Shown piece after piece: positions 31,976-41,253 of a stretch of 64,000 nucleotides of DNA. Position numbers and translations under genes: made by a program. The notes below the pieces were generated by a model. It made no database searches. It saw only the letters and a program-made list of their open reading frames with translations, and had not been told where the DNA came from. The stretch comes from Microcaldota archaeon. Lineage in GTDB: Archaea; Micrarchaeota; Micrarchaeia; Norongarragalinales; Norongarragalinaceae. Position 1 is the stretch's first letter. The number at the start of each line of letters is the position of its first letter. The DNA lies in the NCBI GenBank assembly GCA_016188965.1, contig JACPGT010000002.1, positions 327,991 through 391,990 on the forward strand. Reading direction: 5' to 3'.

Positions 31976-34975
31976 CTATTCTTTCTTTTCGAAACTGAAC
32001 GAGAAGTCGACGTCTTCCGCTTTTTCTTCGTTCGCCTGTTTTTCGTGGGCGAAATCGACGTCCGAAGCCGTGACGGCGTCTTTCAGCGATTCGGTGTTCT
32101 TCTGGAGGAATTCGAGGAACTTCGTGTCGGACACGTGCAATTGCAGCGCGATGACGTCCTTGACGTTCAAGTTTGCGGCCTTACGTTGCGCCTGGATGGC
32201 GCGCGTCAGTTCGCGGAAACGCGCCAGGTTGATTAAACGGTCGTCGCGGGCGGTATCCAGGTAGACGGCGGCATCCTTGACGCCGGCCAAGTCCTTTTTC
32301 ACCATGGTGCCGGCGTCTTCCGGCGCGTGCTGATAGTACGTCACCTGCAAAGCGTTGAGGCTGTTCAGGAGGATTTTCTGCAGGCGGACCACGGCTTTTT
32401 CAACCGTGGCATCGCCCGTGACGAGCACCTGCTTGACGGGCCAGCGCAATTTGATTCCGGCGTCTTTTCGGGCGGCGTTCGCGCCTTCGGTGACGGCCAT
32501 GGCCGCACTCATGACGGCTTCCAGGTCGGCGTCGCTTTTCGCAGCATCGGCAACCGGGTAGTCTTGGTAGTGGATGCTGGCGGTGTGGCCCAATCGGTGC
32601 CAGAGGTACTCCGACATGAACGGCGTGATGGGTGCGTACAGCAGGGCGAGTTTTTCCAGCGCGTAGTGCATCAGGTCGAAGCATGCAGCGGCGGATTCGT
32701 CGGATCCTGCCGCCCGGTCGCGGATGAGCTTGATGTACCAACGCGAGAAGTCATTGACCGTGAAGTCGACCAGCTTGCGGCCCACGTGGTGGAATTCGAA
32801 TTTTTCGTAGTGGCCCAGAATTTCCGACGTCAGGGTGTTCAGGCGTGAGGCCAGCCACGCGTCTTCCGGGCTTTTGAGGTCCGGCGCTTTGGGTTTGTAG
32901 CCTTCCGGCTTGTAGGCGTCGTAGAACGCATAGGCGTTCCAGAGGATGTTGAGTGCCTTGTAGACTTCCTTGGCGGAAAGGAATGAGAATTTTTGCACGT
33001 CCCACGGCGCGATGTCCCAGCAGTAGTATAGGCGCATCACGTCGCCGCCCAGCTCCTTGAGCGCGTCTTGAGCCCAGACGACGTTGCCGACGGATTTAGA
33101 CATCTTCTCGCCTTTCTCGTCGACGACCCACCCCATCATGGATACGTTCTTGTAGGCGGGTTTGTCAAACGCGGCCATGGCGGTGAACAATTGTACGTAG
33201 AACCATCCGCGAACTTGGTCCTGCGATTCGACGACCAAGTCGGACAAGCCGTTTTCCTCAAGGCGCCGGTCGAACCATTCCTTGTTCTGGAAGGGATAGC
33301 CTACGCTTGCCCAGGATGCGATGGAGGAGTCGAACCAGACGTTGAAGATGTCCTTGATGCGGTGCATCTGCTTTCCGCATTCGCATTTGAGCGCAATGGA
33401 GTCCACGGTGTGCCGGTGCAAGTCATCCAGTTCCCCGGGATCCGACGTGGCGCGTTTTCGCAATTCGTCGACCGAGCCGATGACTTCCTTGCGTCCGCAC
33501 TCGCCGCAGGTCCAGATGGGCATGGGGATTCCCCAGAAGCGCTGCTGCGAGATGCACCAATCGGTGGCGTCAGCCAACCAGTTGTTCAACGCCTCTTTGC
33601 CGAAGTCCGGCATCCAGTTCACGGCCGCATTGGCTGCCAACATCTTGTCTTTGATTGAGTCGATGCCCAAGTACCACTGGCGGCTGACGCGGAAGACCAA
33701 CGGATTCTTGCAGCGCCAACAGAGCGGATAGCTGTGGCGGACGGTGCCGGCATGCAGCAGGCTTCCTTGGGTTTTGAGCTTCTCGCTTACCGCCGCGTTG
33801 GCTTTCTTGAAGAACTGGCCTTGCAGGAAGGAAACGTTGGCGTCGAATTCGCCTTTCTCGTTGACCGGCGAGAGCACCGGAAGCTTGTAGTGTTTTCCGA
33901 AGAAGTGGTCGGTCTGGCCATGACCCGGCGCGGTGTGCACCAAGCCGGTGCCGTCGTTCACGGTGACGAATGGTTGGAATTCTTCTTCCACTTTCTGGCC
34001 CGTCTGGTGCTTCTTGTACTGCTTCTTGGCCATCAAGGGGATGCTCAAGTACACGCGGTAAGCGCGGTCGTCTTTCTGCGTCTGCGTCACTTGTTCACAC
34101 GGCACGATGGGTTCGTATCGCAAGCCGTCAAGCGATGTGCCGGCAAACGTCTCGACGACTTCGTACTCCACGCCGCAGACGTCCTTGAGCACGGCGCTCG
34201 CACGCTTTTGCGCCAGGATGTAGTATTCGTCGCCCACTTTGGCTTTGACATATTGCTCGGAGCCTGCCGCGGCGATGGCCACGTTGGACGGCAGCGTCCA
34301 GGGCGTCGTGGTCCAGACCAATAGATACTCGTTGTTTTTTCCGTAGACTTTGAACTTGAGGTAGACGGACGGGTCGGTGACTTCCTTGTAGCTGTCGGAA
34401 ACTTCGTAGCCCGACAATGCCGTTTCGCAGTGGGGGCACCAATGGATGCTCTTGTTGCCTTCCACCAGCAATCCTTTTTCGTGCAGTCGTTTGAGCGTCC
34501 ACCACGCCGATTCGATGTAATACGGCTTGTAGGTGAAATAGGGCTCAAAATAGCCGCGCCAAGCGCCGAGGCCGTCGTAGACGGACAGCCAGATTTTCTC
34601 GTTGTTGATGACTTTCTGCAAGCATAGGGCGTCGAACTTGTCGATGCCCATCTTTTCGACATCTTGCTTGCTGGTCACTCCCAACTCTTTTTCGACCATG
34701 ACTTCGACCGGCAGGCCGTGGCAGTCGAATCCGGCTTGGATTTTGGCATCGTACCCTTGCATGTAGCGTAGGCGCGTCCAGATGTCCTTGCACGTAGTTG
34801 CCTTGACGTGGCCGACGTGGGGCGAGGCGTTGACGTACGGCGGGCCGTCCAGTAAGTAGAATGGTTTGGCGCCTTCGCGGTGGGCCGCGAGGCCTTGCGG
34901 AATCTGGTGTTTCTGCCAGTAGCGGCGTACTTCCGCTTCCAAATCATGAGGATTGTATTGGGTGAATTTTTTCAT
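31976..34975 (-). CDS. ileS: Isoleucyl-tRNA synthetase
   Basis: A 999-residue class I synthetase. The HIGH motif is PYVNASPHVGH (about residue 53) and KMSKS lies in DEKGEKMSKSVGN (about 625). The CP1 editing domain contains WTTTPWTLPSN and the distal GTGLVHTAPGHGQTDHFFG. WYLGIDSIKDKM and WFDSSIASWA also fit. The acidic tail (DVDFAHEKQANEEKAEDVDFSF) is unusual. Start at ATG 34975 (MKKFTQYNPHDLEAEV); a GGAGGAG lies 12 nt upstream. Length is slightly short of typical archaeal IleS. Confidence 0.96.
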   Translation of the reverse strand: MKKFTQYNPHDLEAEVRRYWQKHQIPQGLAAHREGAKPFYLLDGPPYVNASPHVGHVKATTCKDIWTRLRYMQGYDAKIQAGFDCHGLPVEVMVEKELGVTSKQDVEKMGIDKFDALCLQKVINNEKIWLSVYDGLGAWRGYFEPYFTYKPYYIESAWWTLKRLHEKGLLVEGNKSIHWCPHCETALSGYEVSDSYKEVTDPSVYLKFKVYGKNNEYLLVWTTTPWTLPSNVAIAAAGSEQYVKAKVGDEYYILAQKRASAVLKDVCGVEYEVVETFAGTSLDGLRYEPIVPCEQVTQTQKDDRAYRVYLSIPLMAKKQYKKHQTGQKVEEEFQPFVTVNDGTGLVHTAPGHGQTDHFFGKHYKLPVLSPVNEKGEFDANVSFLQGQFFKKANAAVSEKLKTQGSLLHAGTVRHSYPLCWRCKNPLVFRVSRQWYLGIDSIKDKMLAANAAVNWMPDFGKEALNNWLADATDWCISQQRFWGIPMPIWTCGECGRKEVIGSVDELRKRATSDPGELDDLHRHTVDSIALKCECGKQMHRIKDIFNVWFDSSIASWASVGYPFQNKEWFDRRLEENGLSDLVVESQDQVRGWFYVQLFTAMAAFDKPAYKNVSMMGWVVDEKGEKMSKSVGNVVWAQDALKELGGDVMRLYYCWDIAPWDVQKFSFLSAKEVYKALNILWNAYAFYDAYKPEGYKPKAPDLKSPEDAWLASRLNTLTSEILGHYEKFEFHHVGRKLVDFTVNDFSRWYIKLIRDRAAGSDESAAACFDLMHYALEKLALLYAPITPFMSEYLWHRLGHTASIHYQDYPVADAAKSDADLEAVMSAAMAVTEGANAARKDAGIKLRWPVKQVLVTGDATVEKAVVRLQKILLNSLNALQVTYYQHAPEDAGTMVKKDLAGVKDAAVYLDTARDDRLINLARFRELTRAIQAQRKAANLNVKDVIALQLHVSDTKFLEFLQKNTESLKDAVTASDVDFAHEKQANEEKAEDVDFSFSFEKKE

Positions 34976-35022
34976 CCGTTTCAGGTCTCCTCCGGGTAAT
35001 CGGCTCCGGCGTAACGTCAAAA

Positions 35023-35068
35023 GCCGCCATCAGCGGCGGATGGATAGATGGAAAGACGATTTATTAAC
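35023..35068. promoter_or_regulatory. Divergent ileS/proS promoter region with a hairpin
   Basis: TTTATTAAC (35060-35068) can serve as TATA box for both directions. On the ileS side, a GC-rich inverted repeat (GCCGC-catca-GCGGC, or CCGCC/GGCGG in the shifted register, 35023-35039) would fall at the start of the ileS leader and is followed on that strand by TTTT. It could be a leader hairpin or attenuator; T-box RNAs are not known from archaea, so no such claim is made. Confidence 0.35.
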
Positions 35069-35150
35069 TCTAATCTTCCTAGTTGGCCAAAGACGCGCCG
35101 AACGTTCAGGGACGTGGCCGCCGTTTTTCGTGTTTTGAAGGTCGTCAAGT

Positions 35151-36581
35151 ATGCCATTGAAGAACAAGAAGGCCGGGAATTTCACCGAGTGGTATTTGGA
35201 GTTGGTCGAGTCCGCCGAGCTGATGGACTATTCGCCCATCCAAGGCTGCATGACCATCCGCCCCCGCGCCTACGCCGTCTGGGAGGCCTACCAGGCCCTG
35301 CTGAATGCCAAGATGAATGCGGACGCCGTTTCCAACGCGTATTTTCCCATGTTCATTCCCGAGTCGTTCCTGACCAAGGAAGCGGCGCACTTCGAAGGCT
35401 TCGCGCCGGAAGTGGCTTGGGTCACCCAAGGCGGCAACGAGGAACTCGCCGAAAAACTCGCGGTGCGGCCCACGTCCGAGACCATCATGTACCACCACTT
35501 CGCCAAGTGGATCCACAGCTGGCGCGACCTGCCGCTGAAGGTCAACCAGTGGTGCAACGTCATCCGCTGGGACACCAAGACGCTCAAACCCTTCTTACGC
35601 ACGCGCGAATTCCTCTGGCAGGAAGGCCACACCGCCCATGCCACGGAAAAGGACGCCGACGAGATGACGTTGCGGGCGCTTCATTGGTACCGCGACTTGT
35701 GCGAGAACTATTTGGCTCTGCCGGTGCTCATGGGCCGCAAGAGCGAAAGCGAGAAGTTCCCCGGCGCCTTGTATACGACCACGATCGAAGCGCTCATGCC
35801 GGATGGCAAAGCGCTGCAATGCGGCACGAGCCACCAACTGGGCCAGAACTTCGCCAAGATGTTCGAAGTGAAATTCAAGGACCAAAACGAAGGCCAGACG
35901 TACGCTTGGCAGACGTCCTGGGGCACGTCCACGCGGTTGTTGGGCGCCTTGTTCATGACGCATTCGGACGACAAGGGCCTCGTGCTGCCGCCGCGCATCG
36001 CGCCGCTGCACGTGGTCATCGTTCCCATTGCCAAGGAGCAGGCAGACCGTGACATGGTCATGGGTGCGGCCAAGCGGGTCCGCGATGCATTGTCCGAGGC
36101 CAAGCTTTCCGTGCATGTCGACGACCGCTCCGAGCGCAGTCCGGGCTACAAGTTCAACGAGTGGGAACTCAAGGGTATTCCCGTCCGCATCGAGATCGGC
36201 ATGCGTGACTTGGCCGAACAGGCCGTCACCGTCGTGCGCCGCGATTCGGGCGCGAAAGAATCGCTTCCGGAAAGCCAGTTGGCCCTCAAAGTTCCCGCAA
36301 TGCTTGAGGACATCCAGAAAAGCTTGCTGGACAAGGCCACGGCTTTCTTGAAGGCCAACCTTCGGCCGGCATCCAACTTGACCGACTTGACCAAAACGTT
36401 GGAGGACGGCAAGGGCTTCGTCTTTTCGCCCTGGTGCGGCGACCCGCGTTGCGAGGAGGCCATCAAGGAAGAGACCGGCGCCACCATTCGCCTGATTCCC
36501 TTCGAGGACGCGCCGAACGGCGGATGCGTCATGTGCGGCAAAGCCTCCCAGCGCACGGCGTTCTTCGCCCGGAGCTATTGA
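35151..36581 (+). CDS. proS: Prolyl-tRNA synthetase (archaeal/eukaryotic type)
   Basis: A 476-residue class II synthetase. FTEWYLELVESAELMDYSPIQGCMTIRPRAYAVWE is motif 1, and RPTSETIMYHHFAKWIHSWRDLP with RTREFLWQEGHTAH is motif 2. The anticodon domain follows and the C-terminal zinc-like domain has CGDPRCEE...GGCVMCGK. The chain ends in Tyr (FARSY), as expected of this class, which lacks the bacterial editing insert. Divergent from ileS. Confidence 0.97.
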   Translation: MPLKNKKAGNFTEWYLELVESAELMDYSPIQGCMTIRPRAYAVWEAYQALLNAKMNADAVSNAYFPMFIPESFLTKEAAHFEGFAPEVAWVTQGGNEELAEKLAVRPTSETIMYHHFAKWIHSWRDLPLKVNQWCNVIRWDTKTLKPFLRTREFLWQEGHTAHATEKDADEMTLRALHWYRDLCENYLALPVLMGRKSESEKFPGALYTTTIEALMPDGKALQCGTSHQLGQNFAKMFEVKFKDQNEGQTYAWQTSWGTSTRLLGALFMTHSDDKGLVLPPRIAPLHVVIVPIAKEQADRDMVMGAAKRVRDALSEAKLSVHVDDRSERSPGYKFNEWELKGIPVRIEIGMRDLAEQAVTVVRRDSGAKESLPESQLALKVPAMLEDIQKSLLDKATAFLKANLRPASNLTDLTKTLEDGKGFVFSPWCGDPRCEEAIKEETGATIRLIPFEDAPNGGCVMCGKASQRTAFFARSY

Positions 36582-36807
36582 AACGCACGCGGCTTCGTCT
36601 GCGTTTGCTTCGGCTCTGTATGGTCGCGTCCGCTTCAGTTTGCCCGAATTCCGGTCACCGCCTTTTTTTTAAGACGCCTCGCATTTTTTTCCTTGTTTTT
36701 CGGCGGCTGCCTGTCGGTTCTCGGCATTTTCTCGCGGTGCCCGTTTTTTTCTCTTCATCCGTAATCCGTAAATACTGGTCCGCCGTCCGTATTCCGGTCG
36801 GAATGCG

Positions 36808-37026
36808 ATGGGCCCGGATAGTTTCGCGTTGGACGTGGCCGAGAATCCCCAGAAGCCGGTTGACCCGTTCCTGCACCGCTCGTTCCAATCCTCCATCCTG
36901 GACGTGGTCGCCGCGGCATCCTTCATAGGCGCGGTCTATTTCCTCGTTATCGAACAGAATCTACCCGCGTCCGTGGTGCTCTTCATCACATTCGCGTTCG
37001 CTTTCCGGCCGGCTCACTTCCGTTGA
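36808..37026 (+). CDS. Small membrane protein
   Basis: A 72-residue protein with a polar N-terminus (MGPDSFALDVAENPQKPVDP) and two close hydrophobic segments (ILDVVAAASFIGAVYFLVI and ASVVLFITFAFAF). A TAAATACT element and an ATTCC-ggtc-GGAAT hairpin lie upstream. No family recognised; it is 60 nt before the EamA gene and may be co-transcribed. Confidence 0.5.
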   Translation: MGPDSFALDVAENPQKPVDPFLHRSFQSSILDVVAAASFIGAVYFLVIEQNLPASVVLFITFAFAFRPAHFR

Positions 37027-37086
37027 TGCGTCCGCCGCTTTCCAGTCGCAAACCATTTGTAGCCATTCGTGCATGTACGATAGGCC

Positions 37087-37956
37087 ATGACGTTCACCTG
37101 GTTTGATTATGCCGTGGCCTCCACGTTGTTCACGGCCGCTTTCTGGCTTTTATGTCGGCGGCTGCTCAAGGACGAGGCGGACCATGAGATCTTCGCCATC
37201 TTCATGCAATTGGTGCCCATCGTTTTCTGGCTGCCGCTGCTGGCGTTCGAGCCCGTGCGGCTTCCATCCGTGGACGTCGGCTGGCTGTTCGTGGTCCTGG
37301 CCGGTTCCGCGTGGGCATTGCAACAAGTGATGGCGTTCAAGAGCCTGCGCTTCACCGCGGCTTCCATCCGCGAGCCGATCTACCAGACCAAGTTGCTTTG
37401 GGCCGCGCTTTTCGCATTCCTGCTGGTGGCGGAGGGCTTCACGCCCTCCAAATGGGCCGGGTTTGTCTTTCTTCTGGCCGGTGCTTTGGTCATTGCCTAC
37501 CGCCATCCGCCCGGCGAATCCAGTCCGCAAGGGGTGGCGTTGGTCGTGTCCAGTGCCGCTTTGACGGGCTTGGCGTACGTCTTGGACAAATTGGCTTTGT
37601 CGCATTTCAGCGTGACTTCGTACGCCATCCTGGTGTCCGTGTTGTCAGGCGGGTTCATTGCGTTGCACGCGGCCCGCCACGGCTTGCTCAGACGCTTGGC
37701 GTTTTTCGGCCGCCGCCACGTCAAGACCATTCTGTTGGCGTCCCTGATGGGCGCGGTGTCGTACTGGCTTCAGATCAAGGCCGTTTCCTTGGGCCCCGTG
37801 GGTACCATCGCGGCTCTGCTTGAGTTGTCGATGGTGTTCACCACGCTGGGCGGCATCGTCTTGCTGCAAGAGCGGCAAGCCGTGGGCCGCAAACTCGTCG
37901 GCATCGGCTTGGCCGTAGTCGGAGCGCTGATGTTGCGCGGCTTTTTTCCGGCTTGA
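37087..37956 (+). CDS. EamA/DMT-family transporter
   Basis: A 289-residue protein of ten predicted helices in two EamA halves (about 5-135 and 150-288). Family-like segments are AWALQQVMAFKSLRFTAASIREPIYQTKLLWAALFAFLLVAEGFTPSKWAGFVFLLAGALVIAYRH and ELSMVFTTLGGIVLLQERQAVGRKLVGIGLAVVGALML. It probably exports metabolites; substrate unknown. Convergent with htpX, 15 nt apart. Confidence 0.85.
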   Translation: MTFTWFDYAVASTLFTAAFWLLCRRLLKDEADHEIFAIFMQLVPIVFWLPLLAFEPVRLPSVDVGWLFVVLAGSAWALQQVMAFKSLRFTAASIREPIYQTKLLWAALFAFLLVAEGFTPSKWAGFVFLLAGALVIAYRHPPGESSPQGVALVVSSAALTGLAYVLDKLALSHFSVTSYAILVSVLSGGFIALHAARHGLLRRLAFFGRRHVKTILLASLMGAVSYWLQIKAVSLGPVGTIAALLELSMVFTTLGGIVLLQERQAVGRKLVGIGLAVVGALMLRGFFPA

Positions 37957-37971
37957 TTCGGACGGGCTGTT

Positions 37972-39591
37972 TCAACCCATGAGCATGAGCCCGAGGCCAA
38001 GGGCGCAGAGCAATCCGGCGAAGAACAACGTCAGCATTTTCTGACGGCTTTTCAGCGTCTGGCCGCCGGCTTGCAGCGTATCTAAGGCCACGTGTTGGCC
38101 GAATCCTCGGAAGAACCAGCCGTTGGCCGCCGCCTTCTGGCCCACGAGGGCTTTGGCTTTGCTGACGGCGAAGAACAGGTCCCCTAAAACGGGGATGGCG
38201 TGTTGGTAATCCAGGTATATCAATCCGGTTTTGTCCTGGAACATGAAGTCTTCCGACAAGGCGAAGCCGGGCACTCCGCGGCCGATCAATTCGCCGTCAA
38301 GCGAGCATGGCTTGCCGCGCACGGGTGAGGCGTACACGTCGGCCATGAGCTGGTCCACGCTCACGTTCGGCCGGCTGGCCACGGAAGGAAAACGGTACAA
38401 CCCGGCGCCAAGCAAGCCGAAGCCTCCGATGAGAAGTCCCAAGCCCAACGCGACGCCGAACGATCCCGTGCCGAGGCCGGCGATGAATCCGACGAAACCC
38501 AACAGGAGGCCGGCTTTGGAGACCAGCCAATCGGTGACGAATTCCTTGTAGTGCCTATTTTTGTCGAAGGCGAAATTCTTCGCTGCCGCCACGTCGAACA
38601 ACGGCTTCTTCTCGCCGGCCAAGAGCGCTTGGATGCGTTTGCCCGTCAGCGGGTGGCTTGAGCTTAATTCCAGCCAGAACGCCCAAAGGTTGTGGAAGTC
38701 GTACACCATGGCGGAAACGACCGTGTTGCGGTCGCCGTTCTGCACGTAGTCCGACCCGACCAGGCCGAAGTTCTTCGCGTTCTTGTGGTCGAAAATGCCC
38801 AGCGTCCGCGTGCCTTCCATTAGGTCTTTGGTCTTCTCCGAGTTGCTCGATGAGACGATGCCGTACGCGATTTTGACCAATGCCGACGCCAGGGCGTTGC
38901 CGGAGCTGGTCTTTTCCTTGGAATACTCGTCCGCCCAATACTCACGTGTGCGGCTCAAGTAAAGCAGGATGTACGTCCCGACGTAGTAGAATACGAGCGA
39001 AATGACGCCGATGATCATCAGGTACCCGGATCCCTTGCGGTCCGAATCGCCCGACGTGCGCGTGAAGACGCGGCCGATGGTGTACAGCGCGGTGAGGATG
39101 AACGCGCCCAGCGTCATGACGATGAAGTCGCGGTGGACGATATGGCCCAATTCGTGCGCGATGACAGCTTTCTGTTCATCTTCGTTCAACAGCTTGGTAA
39201 TGCCGCGGGTGAATATCAGGCGGGCATTCCAGTAGTCCGAACCGTATGTGAACGCTTGCGGGTTGTCGTCCTCGATGATGGCGACGCGCGGGGCGCTGAT
39301 TTTCTCGTTCTTGCATGTTTCGAACACGAAGTCCGACAATTCGGGATACCGCTGGATGAACTCTTCCTCGGTGAGAAACTTGGCGCCGTACAGCCAGCCG
39401 TACATCCAGTCGTTGATTTTCGGCCCGATCCGCCAGACCAATATGAACAGGATGGCTTCCAACAGAAGCATTCCGCCAAGTCCGAACGCGCCGTACAGGT
39501 CGCCGAACCAGAAGACCAATGCCGAAATGATGAACAAGAACAGCCCCAACAGGCTGAGCGATAAAATCGATGCCAACGCGACGCGGACCAT
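37972..39591 (-). CDS. htpX: HtpX-like M48 membrane metalloprotease
   Basis: A 539-residue zinc protease. Two membrane helices lead in (about 5-55). The catalytic HELGH lies in KAVIAHELGHIVHRDF (about residue 165), with the third ligand Glu in SRTREYWADEYS. Two more helices lie between (about 182-200 and 215-245). Residues 320-539 are an additional membrane and soluble region beyond the usual 290-residue HtpX, including GFVGFIAGLGTGSFGVALGLGLLIGG. That C-terminal half resembles a GIDE-like segment (GRGVPGFALSEDFMFQDKTGLIYLDY). It would degrade misfolded membrane proteins. GGAGGT lies 7 nt before ATG 39591. Confidence 0.88.
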   Translation of the reverse strand: MVRVALASILSLSLLGLFLFIISALVFWFGDLYGAFGLGGMLLLEAILFILVWRIGPKINDWMYGWLYGAKFLTEEEFIQRYPELSDFVFETCKNEKISAPRVAIIEDDNPQAFTYGSDYWNARLIFTRGITKLLNEDEQKAVIAHELGHIVHRDFIVMTLGAFILTALYTIGRVFTRTSGDSDRKGSGYLMIIGVISLVFYYVGTYILLYLSRTREYWADEYSKEKTSSGNALASALVKIAYGIVSSSNSEKTKDLMEGTRTLGIFDHKNAKNFGLVGSDYVQNGDRNTVVSAMVYDFHNLWAFWLELSSSHPLTGKRIQALLAGEKKPLFDVAAAKNFAFDKNRHYKEFVTDWLVSKAGLLLGFVGFIAGLGTGSFGVALGLGLLIGGFGLLGAGLYRFPSVASRPNVSVDQLMADVYASPVRGKPCSLDGELIGRGVPGFALSEDFMFQDKTGLIYLDYQHAIPVLGDLFFAVSKAKALVGQKAAANGWFFRGFGQHVALDTLQAGGQTLKSRQKMLTLFFAGLLCALGLGLMLMG

Positions 39592-39860
39592 GAAACCGAC
39601 CTCCGAAAAGCGGGGATTGCTAAAGAAGGCAGTGTCCGGTTTTAAACGCGTGGCTCCGGCGAGGTGACGGTTCATTCGTCGTCCGCGTCCGGCTCGGGCA
39701 CGAAATCCGGCTGCGGCACCGGGCGGCGGCTCCAGGGAAACGGAGGCGTCAACGGTTTGCAAATACGGTCCGGGTGGGAAAACATGGGCGTGCAAGGTAT
39801 TGGATGTCCTATATTAATGCGTTGCGTTCATTCCGGACGGTTCGGCCAGAGGGTTTCATA

Positions 39861-40007
39861 TTATTTCAGGCTGATCCAGTCGAAATGGACTACGATCCCG
39901 GCCACGAATAGGACAGAGCCGATCAAAAGCTCGCCCAGTAGCGCCAAAGCGGCGCCGACGATGATCATGCCGATATCTAGGTAGTAGTAACCGCTGTGGC
40001 CGTGCAT
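39861..40007 (-). CDS. 48-residue mini membrane protein (paralogue 1)
   Basis: A short frame, ATG at 40007 to TAA at 39861, encodes MHGHSGYYYLDIGMIIVGAA..., one hydrophobic hairpin ending VVHFDWISLK. It shares the pattern M-x-GHS-x(2-3)-YL-x(3-4)-M-x-x-x-GA-x-L...GS/G-x-x-LF-x-x-G-x-x-VHF with the next gene upstream at 40075. That similarity supports it as a real gene although it is tiny. It is downstream of FTR1 and the 78-residue paralogue, so all three are probably co-transcribed. Confidence 0.65.
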   Translation of the reverse strand: MHGHSGYYYLDIGMIIVGAALALLGELLIGSVLFVAGIVVHFDWISLK

Positions 40008-40074
40008 AGGTGGTTTTCATCCGGCGGATGCGCCGGTTTCCGGTTTTTTCACATCCGCTAGCGCGACGCCGAAT

Positions 40075-40311
40075 TTAAAGTGCAAACCCGCCAGCGGCGG
40101 TTGGCAATGGCTTTATCTGGCTATTCTTGCGGTCCATGCGGCCAGCGGGGTTAAAACCGGTGCCGAATCCGCCCATCCCGAAATGGACTGCCGCGCCGAC
40201 GCCGAAGAGGATGAGGCCCGTGAGGGTATCCCCGCTGATGAACAGCAAAGCACCCAGGGCCATGGCGATCATTTCCAGGTACATGATTTCGGAGTGTCCA
40301 CGCATGCGCAT
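40075..40311 (-). CDS. 78-residue mini membrane protein (paralogue 2)
   Basis: It starts at ATG 40311, sharing the TGATG junction with the FTR1 stop, so translation is coupled to the permease. MRMRGHSEIMYLEMIAMALGALLFISGDTLTGLILFGVGAAVHF gives two membrane helices, followed by a Gly/Lys-rich tail. Its N-terminal half is similar to the 48-residue neighbour. A role as a small accessory subunit of the iron permease is suggested by coupling only. Confidence 0.65.
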   Translation of the reverse strand: MRMRGHSEIMYLEMIAMALGALLFISGDTLTGLILFGVGAAVHFGMGGFGTGFNPAGRMDRKNSQIKPLPTAAGGFAL

Positions 40312-41162
40312 CACTTCTTGCGGCCCCGTTGGGGCGTTTTCTTGGCTGGCGCGTTCGCCGCCTGGGCGGGCCGGACCCAGGTGCGATAGGCCAGGGCCAC
40401 GATGCCGATGTACGCAAAATAGGAGAATGCTTCCAGTTCGAAAGGATCGCCGTTGTACCCGAACAACGCTTTGGCAAAGGTGCCCATCGTGCTTTTCTCA
40501 TCCAGGAAACCGTTGGTATTCCACACCTTGCCGTAGGGCGTTGGCAATAGGCCGACTTCTTGGAATTCGTGCACGCCATGCGCCGTCAGGCCGGCGGCAA
40601 AAAGGATCAGAAGGATGCTGGTGGCGCTGAAGATGGTCTTGAGTTGGAAGCGCAAAGCCGTCTTGAACACCAAAAAGCCGATGACGATAGCGGAGCCTAC
40701 GCCCAAGCCGGCCAGCAGAAGGGATGCGTTGCCTTCGGCGGCAAATAATGTCGCGCCCATGAACAGGACTGTTTCAACGCCTTCGCGATACACGGCGAAA
40801 AATGACATGGCCGCCAGGCCGATGTTTTTTCCCGTGGACACGTGTTGGTTGACTTTGTGTTCGATTCGTTGCGTGAATTGCGTCTGCGTGGCCATCCAGA
40901 AGATGACGTACGTCAAAATAGCGGCCGCGGCTAGCATCGTGATGCCTTCGAAGATTTTTTCCGTGTTGCCGGTAAAGCCTCCGGCCACTTGGTTGAATAG
41001 GACGGCGGTGACTACGCTGGCCAGGACTGCCAATGCCGCGCCTCCGAGCACGTGGCCGTTGAGGTGGCGGTTGTCCGTCTTGTGCAGGTACGCTAGGATG
41101 ATGCCGAGGATGAGCGTGGCTTCCAGCGTCTCGCGGAACGGGATGAGGAATGCGCTGACCAT
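40311..41162 (-). CDS. FTR1-family high-affinity iron permease
   Basis: A 283-residue, seven-helix permease. The two REGLE-type iron motifs are visible as FRETLEATLIL (about residue 10) and VYREGVETVLFMGA (about 125). Such permeases move ferric or ferrous iron across the membrane; in bacteria the partners are EfeO/EfeB, which are absent here. It is divergent from an HTH-ferritin-like regulator with TTAAC-type palindromes between them, and is coupled to a small membrane protein. Confidence 0.92.
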   Translation of the reverse strand: MVSAFLIPFRETLEATLILGIILAYLHKTDNRHLNGHVLGGAALAVLASVVTAVLFNQVAGGFTGNTEKIFEGITMLAAAAILTYVIFWMATQTQFTQRIEHKVNQHVSTGKNIGLAAMSFFAVYREGVETVLFMGATLFAAEGNASLLLAGLGVGSAIVIGFLVFKTALRFQLKTIFSATSILLILFAAGLTAHGVHEFQEVGLLPTPYGKVWNTNGFLDEKSTMGTFAKALFGYNGDPFELEAFSYFAYIGIVALAYRTWVRPAQAANAPAKKTPQRGRKK

Positions 41163-41168
41163 CGGGAC

Positions 41169-41208
41169 TTAACCATTGTTAAGAAGCTTTAAAAGGATAA
41201 CGACGTTA
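41169..41208. promoter_or_regulatory. Paired palindromes in the FTR1/HTH-ferritin promoter
   Basis: TTAAC-catt-GTTAA (41169-41182) covers the expected start site of the leftward FTR1 transcript. TAACG-a-CGTTA (41198-41208) lies just behind its TATA-like CTTTTAAAG (about 41187-41195). Two palindromes bracketing a TATA box in a divergent promoter next to a regulator gene are a classic repressor layout. Binding by the neighbouring regulator is inferred. Confidence 0.55.
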
Positions 41209-41253
41209 CACTGTTAAGGGTTCCACAAACGCTGTTTGGAAGGGGTAGGGTTT

